The notes under the pieces: generated by a model | Database searches by the model: none | What the model saw: only the letters and a program-made list of their open reading frames with translations | What the model was told of the DNA's origin: nothing | Shown here: positions 45,779 through 54,521 of the stretch, one piece after another | How the letters are laid out: each line of letters starts with the position of its first letter | Position numbering within the stretch: the first letter of the stretch is position 1 | Source of the DNA: Streptomyces althioticus | Lineage (GTDB): Bacteria > Actinomycetota > Actinomycetes > Streptomycetales > Streptomycetaceae | Assembly: GCA_014649355.1 (NCBI GenBank) | Contig: BMSW01000002.1 | Location: 538,234-602,233 of the forward strand | Reading direction: 5' to 3' | Length of the DNA stretch: 64,000 bases | Translations under genes and position numbers: made by a program

Positions 45779-48025
45779 ATGCCGTCGACACGCGGTGGGG
45801 CGGGCGCCGGCCCCCGGGCGGGTGTGCTGCGCCGGCTGGGCGAGTGGTGCGCGCGCCACTTCGTGGTGGTGATCGTCGCCTGGCTGGTCGCCCTGGTGGT
45901 GCTGCAGGTCGTCAGCCGGGCCGTCGGCGGCGCCTACTCGGACGACTTCACGCTCTCCGACTCGCAGTCGCAGAAGGGCGTCGAGGTCCTCCAGCGGCAC
46001 GACCCCCAGGCCGGCGGCTACAGCAGCCAGATCGTCCTCCACGACGACCAGAAAGGGCTCACCGCCCTCGGCTCGCAGATGTCCTCCGCCGTCTCGGGTC
46101 TGGAGAAGCTGCCGCACGTCCTGTCCGCGCAGAACCCGCTGACCTCCCAAGGGTCGTCCGGCTCCTCGCAGCCCGACGTCGGGCCGCTGTCGTCCGACGG
46201 CAGGACCGCGTACATCACGGTGCGCTTCGACGTGCAGCCCTCCACCCTCGGCGACGGCTATCTGAGCGGGGTGGACGACGCCGTGCGACCGCTGCGGGAG
46301 GCGGGCGCACAGGTCGAGTACGGGGGGCCGCTGGGCGAGCTGGCCCGGCCCGCCCCCGACGACCGGATCAGCGAACTGATCGGCTTCGGGGTCGCCGTCG
46401 TGGTGCTGCTCATCGGGTTCGGCAGCGTGGTCGCCGCCGTGATGCCGCTGCTGACCGCGCTGATCGCGGTCGTCGCCGGGCTGGCCGTGCTCGGACTGCT
46501 GGCGGCGGCCACCACCTTCGCCACCGTCTCCCCCACGCTCGCCACGATGATCGGTCTGGGCGTCGGGATCGACTACGCGCTGTTCCTGATCACGCGTCAC
46601 CGGCAGGACCTGATGAACGGCACGGACCCGGTGCGGGCGGCCGGGCACGCCACCTCCACCAGCGGCCGGGCGGTGCTGGTGTCCGGCTGCACGGTGATCG
46701 TCGCGCTGGCCGGGCTGTCCGCCTCCGGCGTCTCGTTCATCGCCAAGCTGGGACTGGCCGCGGCCGTCACGGTGGTCTCCGCCGTCCTCGGCGCGCTCAC
46801 CCTGGTGCCGGCGCTGCTGGGACTGGCCGGGGGCCTGATCGACCGCTGGCGGGTGCGGAAGCCGGTGGCGGAGACCGAACCCGGGGTCGAGCCGCACGGC
46901 ACCTGGCACACGTACGCGCAGCGGGTGGCGCGCCGGCCGTGGACGTTCCTGGTGTCGGGCGTCGCCGTGATCGCCGTGCTGGCGATCCCGGTGTTCTCCA
47001 TCCGGCTCGGGCACATCGGCGACGGCGCCGACCCGACGTCGTTCACCGGCCGGCGCGCCTACGACCTGATGACCGACGCGTTCGGGCCGGGCTCCAACGG
47101 CCCGCTCACCGTGGTCGTCGACCAGTCCTCGGTGCCGCAGTCGCAGCGCTCCTCCCTCGCCTCGCAGGCGCAGAAGACGCTGGACGGCGTCAAGGGGGCC
47201 GCCGTGGTCACGCCGTTGACGCCCACGCAGGACGGCGACGTGCTGGTGGGCACGGTGTACTCGACGGCGAGCCCGCAGAGCGCCACCACCACCGACCTGG
47301 TCAACCGCCTGGTGGACGACACGCTGCCGGAGGCGGTGCGCGGCACGGACGCCTCGACGTACGTCACCGGGACGACGGCCGCGCAGGTCGACTTCCGCGA
47401 CCTGGTCGCCGAGCGGCTGCCGTGGATCATCGCCGTGGTGGTCGCCCTGGCGTTCCTGATCATCCTCGCGGTGTTCCGCGGCCTGCTCGTCGCCGTGAAG
47501 GCGGCCGTGCTCAACGTCCTGTCCATCACGGCCTCGTACGGCGTGGTCGTCGCGGTGTTCCAGTGGGGCTGGGGCGGTCCGGCGCTGGGGGTGTCCGGCA
47601 CGGTGCCGATCGAGAGCTACGTGCCGATGATGATGTTCGCCATCGTCTTCGGCCTCAGCATGGACTACGAGATCTTCCTGCTGTCCCGCGTCCACGAGGC
47701 GTGGCGGCGCACCCGGGACGCGCGCGCCTCGGTGGCGCACGCCCTGGAGATCACCGCGCGGGTCATCACCTGCGCCGCGCTGATCATGGTGAGCGTGTTC
47801 GCGGCGTTCGTGGTCAGCGACAACGTGGTGGTCAAGATGCTGGGCCTCGGCCTGGCGGTCAGCGTCCTCATCGACGCGACGGTGGTACGGCTGCTGCTGG
47901 TGCCGGCGGTGATGACGCTGCTCGGCCGGCACGCCTGGTGGACGCCGCACTGGCTGGACCGGCTGCTGCCGCACATCGACGCGGAGGGCGAGGGCGCGGG
48001 TGCGGGCGCCACGGCGGGCCGTTGA
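45779..48025 (+). CDS. MMPL-family RND transporter
   Basis: This 748-residue protein has twelve predicted membrane segments in two repeats of one plus five, with large extracytoplasmic loops after the first segment of each half. Family motifs include LATMIGLGVGIDYALFLITRHRQDL and, in the second half, FGLSMDYEIFLLSRVHEAW. Members export lipids, siderophores or drugs using the proton gradient. ATG 45779 is chosen for AGGAG nine bases upstream; 45728 would add 17 residues. No regulator is adjacent. Confidence 0.9.
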   Translation: MPSTRGGAGAGPRAGVLRRLGEWCARHFVVVIVAWLVALVVLQVVSRAVGGAYSDDFTLSDSQSQKGVEVLQRHDPQAGGYSSQIVLHDDQKGLTALGSQMSSAVSGLEKLPHVLSAQNPLTSQGSSGSSQPDVGPLSSDGRTAYITVRFDVQPSTLGDGYLSGVDDAVRPLREAGAQVEYGGPLGELARPAPDDRISELIGFGVAVVVLLIGFGSVVAAVMPLLTALIAVVAGLAVLGLLAAATTFATVSPTLATMIGLGVGIDYALFLITRHRQDLMNGTDPVRAAGHATSTSGRAVLVSGCTVIVALAGLSASGVSFIAKLGLAAAVTVVSAVLGALTLVPALLGLAGGLIDRWRVRKPVAETEPGVEPHGTWHTYAQRVARRPWTFLVSGVAVIAVLAIPVFSIRLGHIGDGADPTSFTGRRAYDLMTDAFGPGSNGPLTVVVDQSSVPQSQRSSLASQAQKTLDGVKGAAVVTPLTPTQDGDVLVGTVYSTASPQSATTTDLVNRLVDDTLPEAVRGTDASTYVTGTTAAQVDFRDLVAERLPWIIAVVVALAFLIILAVFRGLLVAVKAAVLNVLSITASYGVVVAVFQWGWGGPALGVSGTVPIESYVPMMMFAIVFGLSMDYEIFLLSRVHEAWRRTRDARASVAHALEITARVITCAALIMVSVFAAFVVSDNVVVKMLGLGLAVSVLIDATVVRLLLVPAVMTLLGRHAWWTPHWLDRLLPHIDAEGEGAGAGATAGR

Positions 48026-48043
48026 AGGGGTCCGGACACGCCT

Positions 48044-48075
48044 GGGCAGCAGGACCGTGAGAGGTCCTGCCGCCC
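48044..48075. terminator. bidirectional terminator after the MMPL transporter
   Basis: A 13-bp stem with one mismatch (48044-48056 with 48063-48075) and a 6-base loop lies between the convergent transporter and DUF1996 genes. Confidence 0.7.
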
Positions 48076-48096
48076 GTTGTGCGTGGTGAGTGACCG

Positions 48097-50217
48097 TCAG
48101 GCGTTGCGCCGCACGCTCCGCAGCACGAAGAAGCCGAAGATCACCAGCACTCCGCCGATGGCGGCCGGCCACATCTGGGCGCCGGTCTCGGCGAGGCTGC
48201 CGCCGGCGCCCTGGGCCTGGGTGTTGTCCTCCAGCTCGGGGAGGCTGCCGGGCACCTGGGCGGCCTGGGCCGCCTGGCCGCCGTCGTTGCCGCCCTTGCC
48301 CTGGCCCGCGCCGCCCCGGTCGTCGTCCTTGCCGCCGGCGTCGGCCGGGTCGGAGACCTTCACGTCGGGCTGGGCCGTGGCCTTGTCGTCCGCGGGCTTC
48401 TCGGTCGCCGCGGGCGGCTCCTGTCCGCCGTCCTGGTCGCCCTGGCCGCCGTCGTCCTTGCCGCCGCCCTGGCCGCCGTCGTCCTTGCCGCCGCCCTGGT
48501 TGCCGTCGTCCTGGCCGCCGCCGTTGCCCTGGCCCGGGTCGTCGGGCGTGGCGGTGGGCTGCTCGGCGCCGTTGTCGCCGCCGTTGTCGCCGCCACCGTT
48601 GCCGTTGCCGTCGTCGCCGCCGGCGTTGCCGTCGTCGCCGCCGTTGTCACCGCCGCCGGCGCCGGCGCCGCAGGTGCGGCCCTCGTTGATGCACGCGACC
48701 ACCTCGTTCATCAAGTCTTCCTCGAAGACGTTGATGAAGTCGCCGTGGTCGGTGATCGGCTTGTGCAGCTGCTCGGGGAAGGAGTCCACCGCGAACAGCG
48801 GGACCGTCTTGCCGCCGTCCTCCAGGCTCGGCGCGTCCACGTCGTACACGATGCGCTGGACGAGCTGCGGGATCGGCTGGAAGCCGGACGGGCAGTTGCC
48901 CTCGGCGTCCGTGAACGCCATGTGCGTACGGTGGTTGGCGCTGTCGATGTTGCGGCCGTCCCAGCAGCTCTGGAAGGCGAACGAGCGGACCACGTCGCTG
49001 CCCTCGGGGCACAGCGGGTACTTGTCCTTCAGCTGCCGGTCCTCGAACCCGGTGCAGCTCCAGGAGGCGTTGGCGTTGGCCGGGCCGTTGACGAAGGACT
49101 TGGCGTCGCCGGTGATGATGCGCAGCAGCCGCGGCATGGCCGTGACCTTGGCCTTCGGGTTGCCGACGAAGGTCAGCGTGACGTCCTTCGGGGTGACGAT
49201 CTCACCGACGTTGCCCTCGATGCCGCCGCCCGGGGACTGGGCGTCCTGCTCCTCGGTGCCGTTCTGCAGGCGCAGCACCGGCCAGTAGTAGGAGGACTTG
49301 TCGCGCTGGTCCTCGCAGCTCGTCTCGGCGCGCGTCAGCTCGTCGTCGCTGACGAAGGCGTTGGTGGCCTGGTTGCCGATGTAGTCGTGGAAGTGGTGGG
49401 CGCCGTTGCTCACGCCGGGCGCGGCGATGACGTTGTCCGAGTTGAACAGGCCGTTCTCGTTGACCCCGCACTCGCTGGTGAAGGTGCCGGTGGAGGCGTC
49501 GCCCGACGGCTGCGGCTTGTCGACGTTCGGCTGGACGCTCTCGATGGAGACGTAGTCGCCGGGCACCGGGCCGTTGCCGGCCTGGCCGCCGTTGCCGGCC
49601 TGGCCGCCGTTGCCGCCCTGGTCCTGGCCGCCCTGGTCCTGGCCGCCACCTTGCTGGTCGCCGCCCTGCTGGTCGCCGCCCTGCCGGCCGTCGCCGTTCT
49701 GCTGGTCCTGGCCGTCGCCGGCCTGCTCGCCGCCGTCGCCGCCCTCCTCGGGCGCGGGGGCGTTGCCCGAGTCGCGCACCGCGCAGCCGGCGAGGTCGTC
49801 GAGGCCCTGCGGCCGTTCGGCGCCGGCCTTCTCGACGGCGGCCCCGATACGGGCCAGTACGGCGGCGCGCTTGTCCTTCAGCGGGCCGGCGATGGCGTTC
49901 TCGGCGAAGCCGGGGTCCTGGCGGATCGCGTCGGCCGACTCGCCCAGCCGCTTGTAGGCCTCGGCGATCTGGGCGTCCAGGTTGGCGAGTTCCTTGTCCA
50001 CCTCCGCCCGGGCCTGGTCGGGCACCTCGGTCAGCTCGGTGGCCACGTCGGGGCAGTCGATGGTGGCGGCGCCCGAGAGCACCTGCGCGTCCGGCGTCCC
50101 GCCGTCCGTCGCGGAAGCGTAGACGTTGGCCGCCATCATGCCGCCGCCGCCCAGGATCAAGGCGAAAGCGGCGAGCGTCGCGCGCTGTTTGGGGCGTCTG
50201 CGTGTGTTGCGTGCCAA
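48097..50217 (-). CDS. DUF1996 surface protein with LAETG sortase signal
   Basis: This 706-residue exported protein has a signal region (1-36), a helical domain (about 50-145), a Gln/Gly/Asp linker and a DUF1996 domain (about 235-520, with GAHHFHDYIGNQATN and RTHMAFTD). A long Gly/Asn/Asp/Lys repeat linker follows (about 520-665). The C-terminus is a class E sortase signal: LAETG (675-679), a hydrophobic segment and RSVRRNA. It should be covalently attached to peptidoglycan. The start is TTG 50217 with TAGGAG seven bases upstream. DUF1996 function is unknown. Confidence 0.85.
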   Translation of the reverse strand: MARNTRRRPKQRATLAAFALILGGGGMMAANVYASATDGGTPDAQVLSGAATIDCPDVATELTEVPDQARAEVDKELANLDAQIAEAYKRLGESADAIRQDPGFAENAIAGPLKDKRAAVLARIGAAVEKAGAERPQGLDDLAGCAVRDSGNAPAPEEGGDGGEQAGDGQDQQNGDGRQGGDQQGGDQQGGGQDQGGQDQGGNGGQAGNGGQAGNGPVPGDYVSIESVQPNVDKPQPSGDASTGTFTSECGVNENGLFNSDNVIAAPGVSNGAHHFHDYIGNQATNAFVSDDELTRAETSCEDQRDKSSYYWPVLRLQNGTEEQDAQSPGGGIEGNVGEIVTPKDVTLTFVGNPKAKVTAMPRLLRIITGDAKSFVNGPANANASWSCTGFEDRQLKDKYPLCPEGSDVVRSFAFQSCWDGRNIDSANHRTHMAFTDAEGNCPSGFQPIPQLVQRIVYDVDAPSLEDGGKTVPLFAVDSFPEQLHKPITDHGDFINVFEEDLMNEVVACINEGRTCGAGAGGGDNGGDDGNAGGDDGNGNGGGDNGGDNGAEQPTATPDDPGQGNGGGQDDGNQGGGKDDGGQGGGKDDGGQGDQDGGQEPPAATEKPADDKATAQPDVKVSDPADAGGKDDDRGGAGQGKGGNDGGQAAQAAQVPGSLPELEDNTQAQGAGGSLAETGAQMWPAAIGGVLVIFGFFVLRSVRRNA

Positions 50218-50354
50218 GGCAGTACTCCTACGCTTCTGTCGCGGGGGACGGGCATTCGATTCCCACGCCCCATACGCAGGCGGACCGCACCGTGTTCAAC
50301 CGGCTCACGATTTCTTCGGGAAATCTCAGCGACCGCACGCCACTTGAGACACAC

Positions 50355-50389
50355 GGCCCCCGCCGGACGGGGTGCGTCCGGCGGGGGCC
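50355..50389 (-). terminator. strong hairpin downstream of the acetyltransferase gene
   Basis: A perfect 14-bp stem (50355-50368 with 50376-50389) and 7-base loop lie about 94 bases after the acetyltransferase stop at 50483. Confidence 0.75.
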
Positions 50390-50482
50390 GGGAAGGTCAG
50401 GACGTCATGTGCGTTCGCCCTTTCGACGGCGACCGCGCGCCGCCCGCCGTCAGAGCCGGTCGGGATCGCCCGTCGTACGCAG

Positions 50483-51118
50483 TCAGGGCCGTTCAAGATC
50501 CCCCGTGGTACGGCCGAGGCAGACGACGGAGTCGTCCATCGGCACTCCCTCGATCTCCTCGAAACCCATCCGGTCGTAGAAGGCGCGGGCGGGCTTGTTG
50601 GCGACCGTCATCACCAGGTGCACGGCCGGGACCCCGCGTCCCGCCAGGGCCGCGAGCAGGGTGCGCATCAGCTGCCGCCCGTACCCCCGGCCCTGCCACT
50701 CGGGCAGCAGGTCGATGTGCAGATGGGCGGGCCAGGCCGCCAGCTCCGGCACGACCATCCGCTCGGGGTGGTGCAGCAGCCAGGCGATCGTCTCGTCCGG
50801 GGTGGCCGGCGGGCCGGCCGGAGCGGGATGGCGCCCGGCGACCAGCGGGAGCCACTCGGTGCGGAACCGCTCGGCGAACCGGGCGGTGTCGGCGGCGCCG
50901 AGAACGTAACCGACGGCGTTCCCCCGTCCGTCGTCCAGCACGAACGCCAGCTCCGGCTCCAGATGGGCGTACGGGGCGGCGAACGCGGCGGTGAAGACGG
51001 AGGGGTCGTCGTAGTGGGGGCGGCTGTCCTGGCCGTTGTGCGCGGTGCGGACGCAGATGTCGTCGAGGGCCTCGCGGTCCTCGGGGCGGTACGGGCGGAC
51101 GGCGGGAGACTCGGTCAT
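50483..51118 (-). CDS. GNAT-family N-acetyltransferase
   Basis: This 211-residue protein has the GNAT acetyl-CoA loop in EWQGRGYGRQLM, preceded by LHIDLLPEWQ. The closing segment is ANKPARAFYDRMGFEEIEGV. The N-terminal part (VRPYRPEDREALDDICVRTAHNGQD) is typical of acetyltransferases on small amines or proteins. The substrate is unknown. ATG 51118 is favoured (AGGA six bases upstream) over an upstream in-frame ATG at 51154. Confidence 0.88.
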   Translation of the reverse strand: MTESPAVRPYRPEDREALDDICVRTAHNGQDSRPHYDDPSVFTAAFAAPYAHLEPELAFVLDDGRGNAVGYVLGAADTARFAERFRTEWLPLVAGRHPAPAGPPATPDETIAWLLHHPERMVVPELAAWPAHLHIDLLPEWQGRGYGRQLMRTLLAALAGRGVPAVHLVMTVANKPARAFYDRMGFEEIEGVPMDDSVVCLGRTTGDLERP

Positions 51119-51210
51119 GGCAGGCATCCTGCACATATGGGAGCGCTCCCACAAGTCCTTCGCGTACGACCGCGCCGCCCGGTCGCGTCACCCGTGCGCC
51201 CGGGCGTGAC

Positions 51211-52320
51211 ATGACGGACCGGGGGCACCCGGTGGCCATGAAGCTGCATATCCCGGGCCGGGACGACCGGCCGGCACACCAGGACGCGAAGGACGAGTCC
51301 GCGTCCACGCGGAAGGCCGGGCAGCCGGCTGAGGAGCCGGGCCCGAGCGACGCGGTGGAGCGGGCGGCCCCGGACACCCCGACGAAGCTGCCCAAGGGCG
51401 CCTGGAAAGGGGCACTCAAGGGCAGCGTGCGGGAGTTCAAGGACGACGAACTCACCGACCGCGCCGCCGCCCTGACGTACTACGGCGTGCTGGCGCTGTT
51501 CCCGGCGCTGCTGGCCCTGGTGTCCATCCTCGGTCTCACCGGCAAGTCCACGACGGACAAGGTGCTGGAGAACGTCCAGGAGCTCACCGCTCCCGGCGCG
51601 GCGCGGGACATCATCACGCAGGCGATCGAGCAGTTGCAGGGCAACGCGGGGGTCGGGTCGCTGGTGGCGGTCATCAGCCTGCTGGTGGCCGTCTGGTCGG
51701 CGTCGGGGTACGTGGCCGCGTTCATGCGCTCGGCGAACGCGGTGTACGACATGCCCGAGGGCCGCCCGGTGTGGAAGGTGCTTCCGGTCCGGGTGGGCGT
51801 GACGGTCGCGCTGCTGGTGATGGCCGCGATCAGCGCGCTGATCGTCGTCTTCACCGGCGGGCTGGCCCGGCAGGCGGGCGATCTGCTGGGGCTGGGCGAC
51901 ACGGCCCTCACGGTGTGGTCGATCGCCAAGTGGCCGGTGCTCGTCCTGCTGGTCACGATCATGATCGCGCTGCTGTACTGGGCCGCCCCGAACGCCAAGG
52001 TGAAGGGGTTCCGCTGGGTCACGCCGGGCAGTTTCCTGGCGCTGCTGATCTGGCTGCTCGCCTCCGCCGGCTTCGCGCTCTACGTCGCCAACTTCGGCTC
52101 GTACAACAAGACGTACGGCACGATGGCCGGTGTCATCGTCTTCCTGATCTGGCTGTGGATCACCAATCTGGCGATCCTGCTGGGTCTGGAGTTCGACGCG
52201 GAGATCGCCCGGCAGCGGGCCATCGCGGGCGGTCACCCGCCGGAGGAGGAGCCGTACACGCAGCCGCGCGACACGCGCGCCTGGGACGAGCAGGACCGGG
52301 AGAAGATGGACGGCGCCTGA
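51211..52320 (+). CDS. YihY/BrkB-family membrane protein
   Basis: This 369-residue protein has a hydrophilic N-terminus of about 70 residues and then six membrane segments. Family motifs include LTDRAAALTYYGVLALFPALLALVSILGL and NFGSYNKTYGTMAGVIVFLIWLWITNLAILLG. Despite the old name, it is a membrane protein of unsettled function, not an RNase. A Pro/Glu-rich cytosolic tail follows. ATG 51238 is an alternative start; neither has a clear Shine-Dalgarno sequence. Confidence 0.85.
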   Translation: MTDRGHPVAMKLHIPGRDDRPAHQDAKDESASTRKAGQPAEEPGPSDAVERAAPDTPTKLPKGAWKGALKGSVREFKDDELTDRAAALTYYGVLALFPALLALVSILGLTGKSTTDKVLENVQELTAPGAARDIITQAIEQLQGNAGVGSLVAVISLLVAVWSASGYVAAFMRSANAVYDMPEGRPVWKVLPVRVGVTVALLVMAAISALIVVFTGGLARQAGDLLGLGDTALTVWSIAKWPVLVLLVTIMIALLYWAAPNAKVKGFRWVTPGSFLALLIWLLASAGFALYVANFGSYNKTYGTMAGVIVFLIWLWITNLAILLGLEFDAEIARQRAIAGGHPPEEEPYTQPRDTRAWDEQDREKMDGA

Positions 52321-52356
52321 TCCCAGGAGCCCCGCGCGCGGCGGGCCCGGCGGGCG

Positions 52357-52809
52357 TCAGTCCGCCAGGCCCGCCGCGATCGTCGCGCCCAGCTCCCAGC
52401 AGCGCTCCAGGGCCGCCTTGTCGGGTTCCCCCGTGACGGTGACCGCCTCGGCGGCGCGGCGCCAGCCGAGGCCGGTGGTGACCGCCTCGATGCCGCGCAC
52501 GGCGCCGGTGACGTCGTTGCCGCCGTGCACGTAGTACCCGAAGGGGCGGCCCTTCGTCGTGTCCAGGCAGGGGTAGTAGACCTGGTCGAAGAAGTGCTTG
52601 AGGGCGCCCGACATGTAGCCGAGGTTGGCGGGGGTGCCGAGGAGGTAGCCGTCGGCGTCGAGGACGTCGGCGGCGGTCGCGGACAGCGCGGCGCGGCGCA
52701 CCACCCGGACCCCTTCGATCTCCGGGGCGGTGGCGCCGGAGACGACGGCTTCGAACATCGCCTGGCAGTTCGGCGAGGGTGTGTGGTGGACGATCAGCAG
52801 GGTCGGCAC
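52357..52809 (-). CDS. flavodoxin-like NAD(P)H-dependent oxidoreductase
   Basis: This 150-residue protein begins with a flavodoxin strand-loop, TLLIVHHTPSPNCQAM, in place of the usual T-x-x-GxT. The flavin-side loop is GYLLGTPANLGYMSGALKHFFDQVYY, and FGYYVHGGNDVTGAV follows. It likely binds FMN and reduces quinones or similar. GTG 52809 has AGGG eight bases upstream; GTG 52815 is also possible. It converges with the YihY gene. Confidence 0.8.
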   Translation of the reverse strand: MPTLLIVHHTPSPNCQAMFEAVVSGATAPEIEGVRVVRRAALSATAADVLDADGYLLGTPANLGYMSGALKHFFDQVYYPCLDTTKGRPFGYYVHGGNDVTGAVRGIEAVTTGLGWRRAAEAVTVTGEPDKAALERCWELGATIAAGLAD

Positions 52810-52929
52810 GTGCACGACCCTGCCGTGCCGGGCGCCGCGTCCGCAAGCCGGGTCCCGGCGAGGTGCCGTTGTGGCGGGGGCACGCGAGTGGCACGATGCC
52901 CGGCATCGGCGAGGGAAGCGAGGTGGGTC

Positions 52930-53571
52930 GTGGGCGACGAGGTGCACGGATCCCCGGCGGCGGCGGTGTTCGACGCGCTGGGCAGCGACTACGAGAAGGC
53001 GTTCGCGTCGTCCGCGGCCCACCGGGCGTCGCTCACCTGGCTGCTCGAACGGCTCTCCCCCGGCAGCACCGTGCTGGACGTCGGCAGCGGCACCGGGCGG
53101 CCCACGGCCGCCACGCTGGCCGGAGCGGGGCACCGGGTGCTGGGCGTCGACGTGTCGCCGGTGATGGTGGAGATCGCCTCCCGCCAGGTGCCCGAGGCCG
53201 AGTTCCGCTGCGACGACGTCCTGCGCATGCCGCTTCCGGAGGGCTCGTACGACGCGGTCTGCGTGTACTTCTCGCTGCTCCAGATGACCCGGGCCGAGCA
53301 GGAGGAGCTGGTGCGCCGGCTGACGGCCGCGCTCAGGCCGGGCGGTCTGCTGGTGCTGGCCACGGTGCCGCTGGACGTGGAGGAGTTCGACGGGGCGTTC
53401 ATGGGTCAGCCGGTGCGGGTCACGAGCTTCGCCGCGCAGGACGTCATCGGCATGGTGCGGGAGGCGGGCCTGACGGTGGAGTGGGAGCAGAGCACGATGT
53501 TCACCCCGAGCCATCCGGAGGCACGCCCGGAGCCGCATCTGTTCCTGCACTGCCGGCGCGGCGGCGCCTGA
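52930..53571 (+). CDS. class I SAM-dependent methyltransferase
   Basis: This 213-residue protein has motif I VLDVGSGTGRPTAATLAGAG, motif post-I VLGVDVSPVMVEIA and the later FRCDDVLRMPLPEGSYDAV and LRPGGLLVLATVP. The lack of extra domains suggests a small-molecule methyltransferase. GTG 52930 is chosen because AGGTGGG precedes it. It is divergent from the flavodoxin-like gene. Confidence 0.85.
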   Translation: MGDEVHGSPAAAVFDALGSDYEKAFASSAAHRASLTWLLERLSPGSTVLDVGSGTGRPTAATLAGAGHRVLGVDVSPVMVEIASRQVPEAEFRCDDVLRMPLPEGSYDAVCVYFSLLQMTRAEQEELVRRLTAALRPGGLLVLATVPLDVEEFDGAFMGQPVRVTSFAAQDVIGMVREAGLTVEWEQSTMFTPSHPEARPEPHLFLHCRRGGA

Positions 53572-53589
53572 CGCCGACGGCCCGCGCCG

Positions 53590-53940
53590 TCACGGCACGG
53601 GCCGGGTCTCCCCCTGGGTCGCCCGGAGGTCCGCGAGGAGTTCGGCCTGCCCGGCGAGGACGCCGGACAGGATGGTGCGCGCGACCCGCAGCAGCTCCGC
53701 CACATGGGGGTCGGTGAGCGAGTAGTACACGGTGGAGCCCTCTTTGCGGCCGACGACCAGGTTCGCCCGGCGCAGCACCGCCAGCTGCTGCGAGAGGTGC
53801 GCGGGCTCGATGCCCACGTGGGGGAGCATCTCCCCCACCGAGTGCTCGCGTTCGCTGAGCAGCTCCAGCACGCGGATCCGTGCCGGGTGGCCCAGTGTCT
53901 TGAAGAACTCGGCCTTCAGCTGGTACAGCGGCGTGGTCAT
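53590..53940 (-). CDS. ArsR-family transcriptional repressor
   Basis: This 116-residue winged-helix protein has FKTLGHPARIRVLELLSEREHSV and the recognition helix region HLSQQLAVLRRANLVVGRKEGSTVYYSL. The metal-binding cysteines of ArsR/SmtB are absent, so it probably senses something else. It lies 152 bases downstream of the kinase gene in a co-directional SulP-kinase-ArsR run. AAAGGGG precedes ATG 53940. It likely controls the SulP operon; a TTGC/GCAA dyad upstream of that operon is a candidate site. Confidence 0.85.
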   Translation of the reverse strand: MTTPLYQLKAEFFKTLGHPARIRVLELLSEREHSVGEMLPHVGIEPAHLSQQLAVLRRANLVVGRKEGSTVYYSLTDPHVAELLRVARTILSGVLAGQAELLADLRATQGETRPVP

Positions 53941-54092
53941 CGTGCCGTCCCCTTTCCGGCCCGGCAGCGGTACGGCCCGTTCACCCGGTCCTCGGTCCCC
54001 CGGCCTCGTCCGTGTGTCGCCATCGGCCTCGACAGTTTCCGACATTAGCAACTCGTCAGGTGCCGGCCCCGCCCCGGCCGTCCTGGACCGGT

Positions 54093-54521
54093 TCACAGCG
54101 GGAGCGTGATCCAGACGCTCTTCCCCGGGCCGTCCTTGTCGCCGCGGACGACCGCGGTGCCGCCCAGGCCGTGGGTGAGCTCCAGGACCGTGGCCAGCCC
54201 GCCGGGACCGGTCGCGTCCGGGCCCGTGAGGTCGGGGCGGTAAGGGTGGCGGTCGTGCACGGCGAGCACCAGGCAGTCCGGGCCGGCCGCGTAGAACACC
54301 GTGGTCTGCGGGGAGACCGGGGCCGCGTGCCGGACCGTGTTGGCGACGAGTTCACCGAGGATCAGCAGGGCCGGGCCGACCGCCTGATGGTGTTCGTCGA
54401 CACCCCACTCGGCCAGTGCCTGCTCGGCGGTCTCGCGGGCGACGCGCACGGCGCCCGGTCCGGCGGGCACGGTGAGCACGTGCCGGTACGGCAGCGCGGC
54501 CGGCGCGGTGACGGACCTCAT
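54093..54521 (-). CDS. HATPase-domain kinase coupled to SulP
   Basis: This 142-residue GHKL ATPase has the N-box LGELVANTVRHAA, followed by AVHDRHPYRPD and GGLATVLELTHGLGG. It resembles SpoIIAB/RsbW-type kinases that phosphorylate STAS domains. Its ATG overlaps the SulP stop by four bases (ATGA). The SulP product has a C-terminal STAS domain, so it is a plausible physical partner. Confidence 0.82.
   Translation of the reverse strand: MRSVTAPAALPYRHVLTVPAGPGAVRVARETAEQALAEWGVDEHHQAVGPALLILGELVANTVRHAAPVSPQTTVFYAAGPDCLVLAVHDRHPYRPDLTGPDATGPGGLATVLELTHGLGGTAVVRGDKDGPGKSVWITLPL

Noticed and set aside
48400..48680. CRISPR-like or tandem DNA repeats
   Set aside because: The periodicity follows codons for Gly, Asn, Asp and Lys in the linker of the DUF1996 protein, without uniform spacers.
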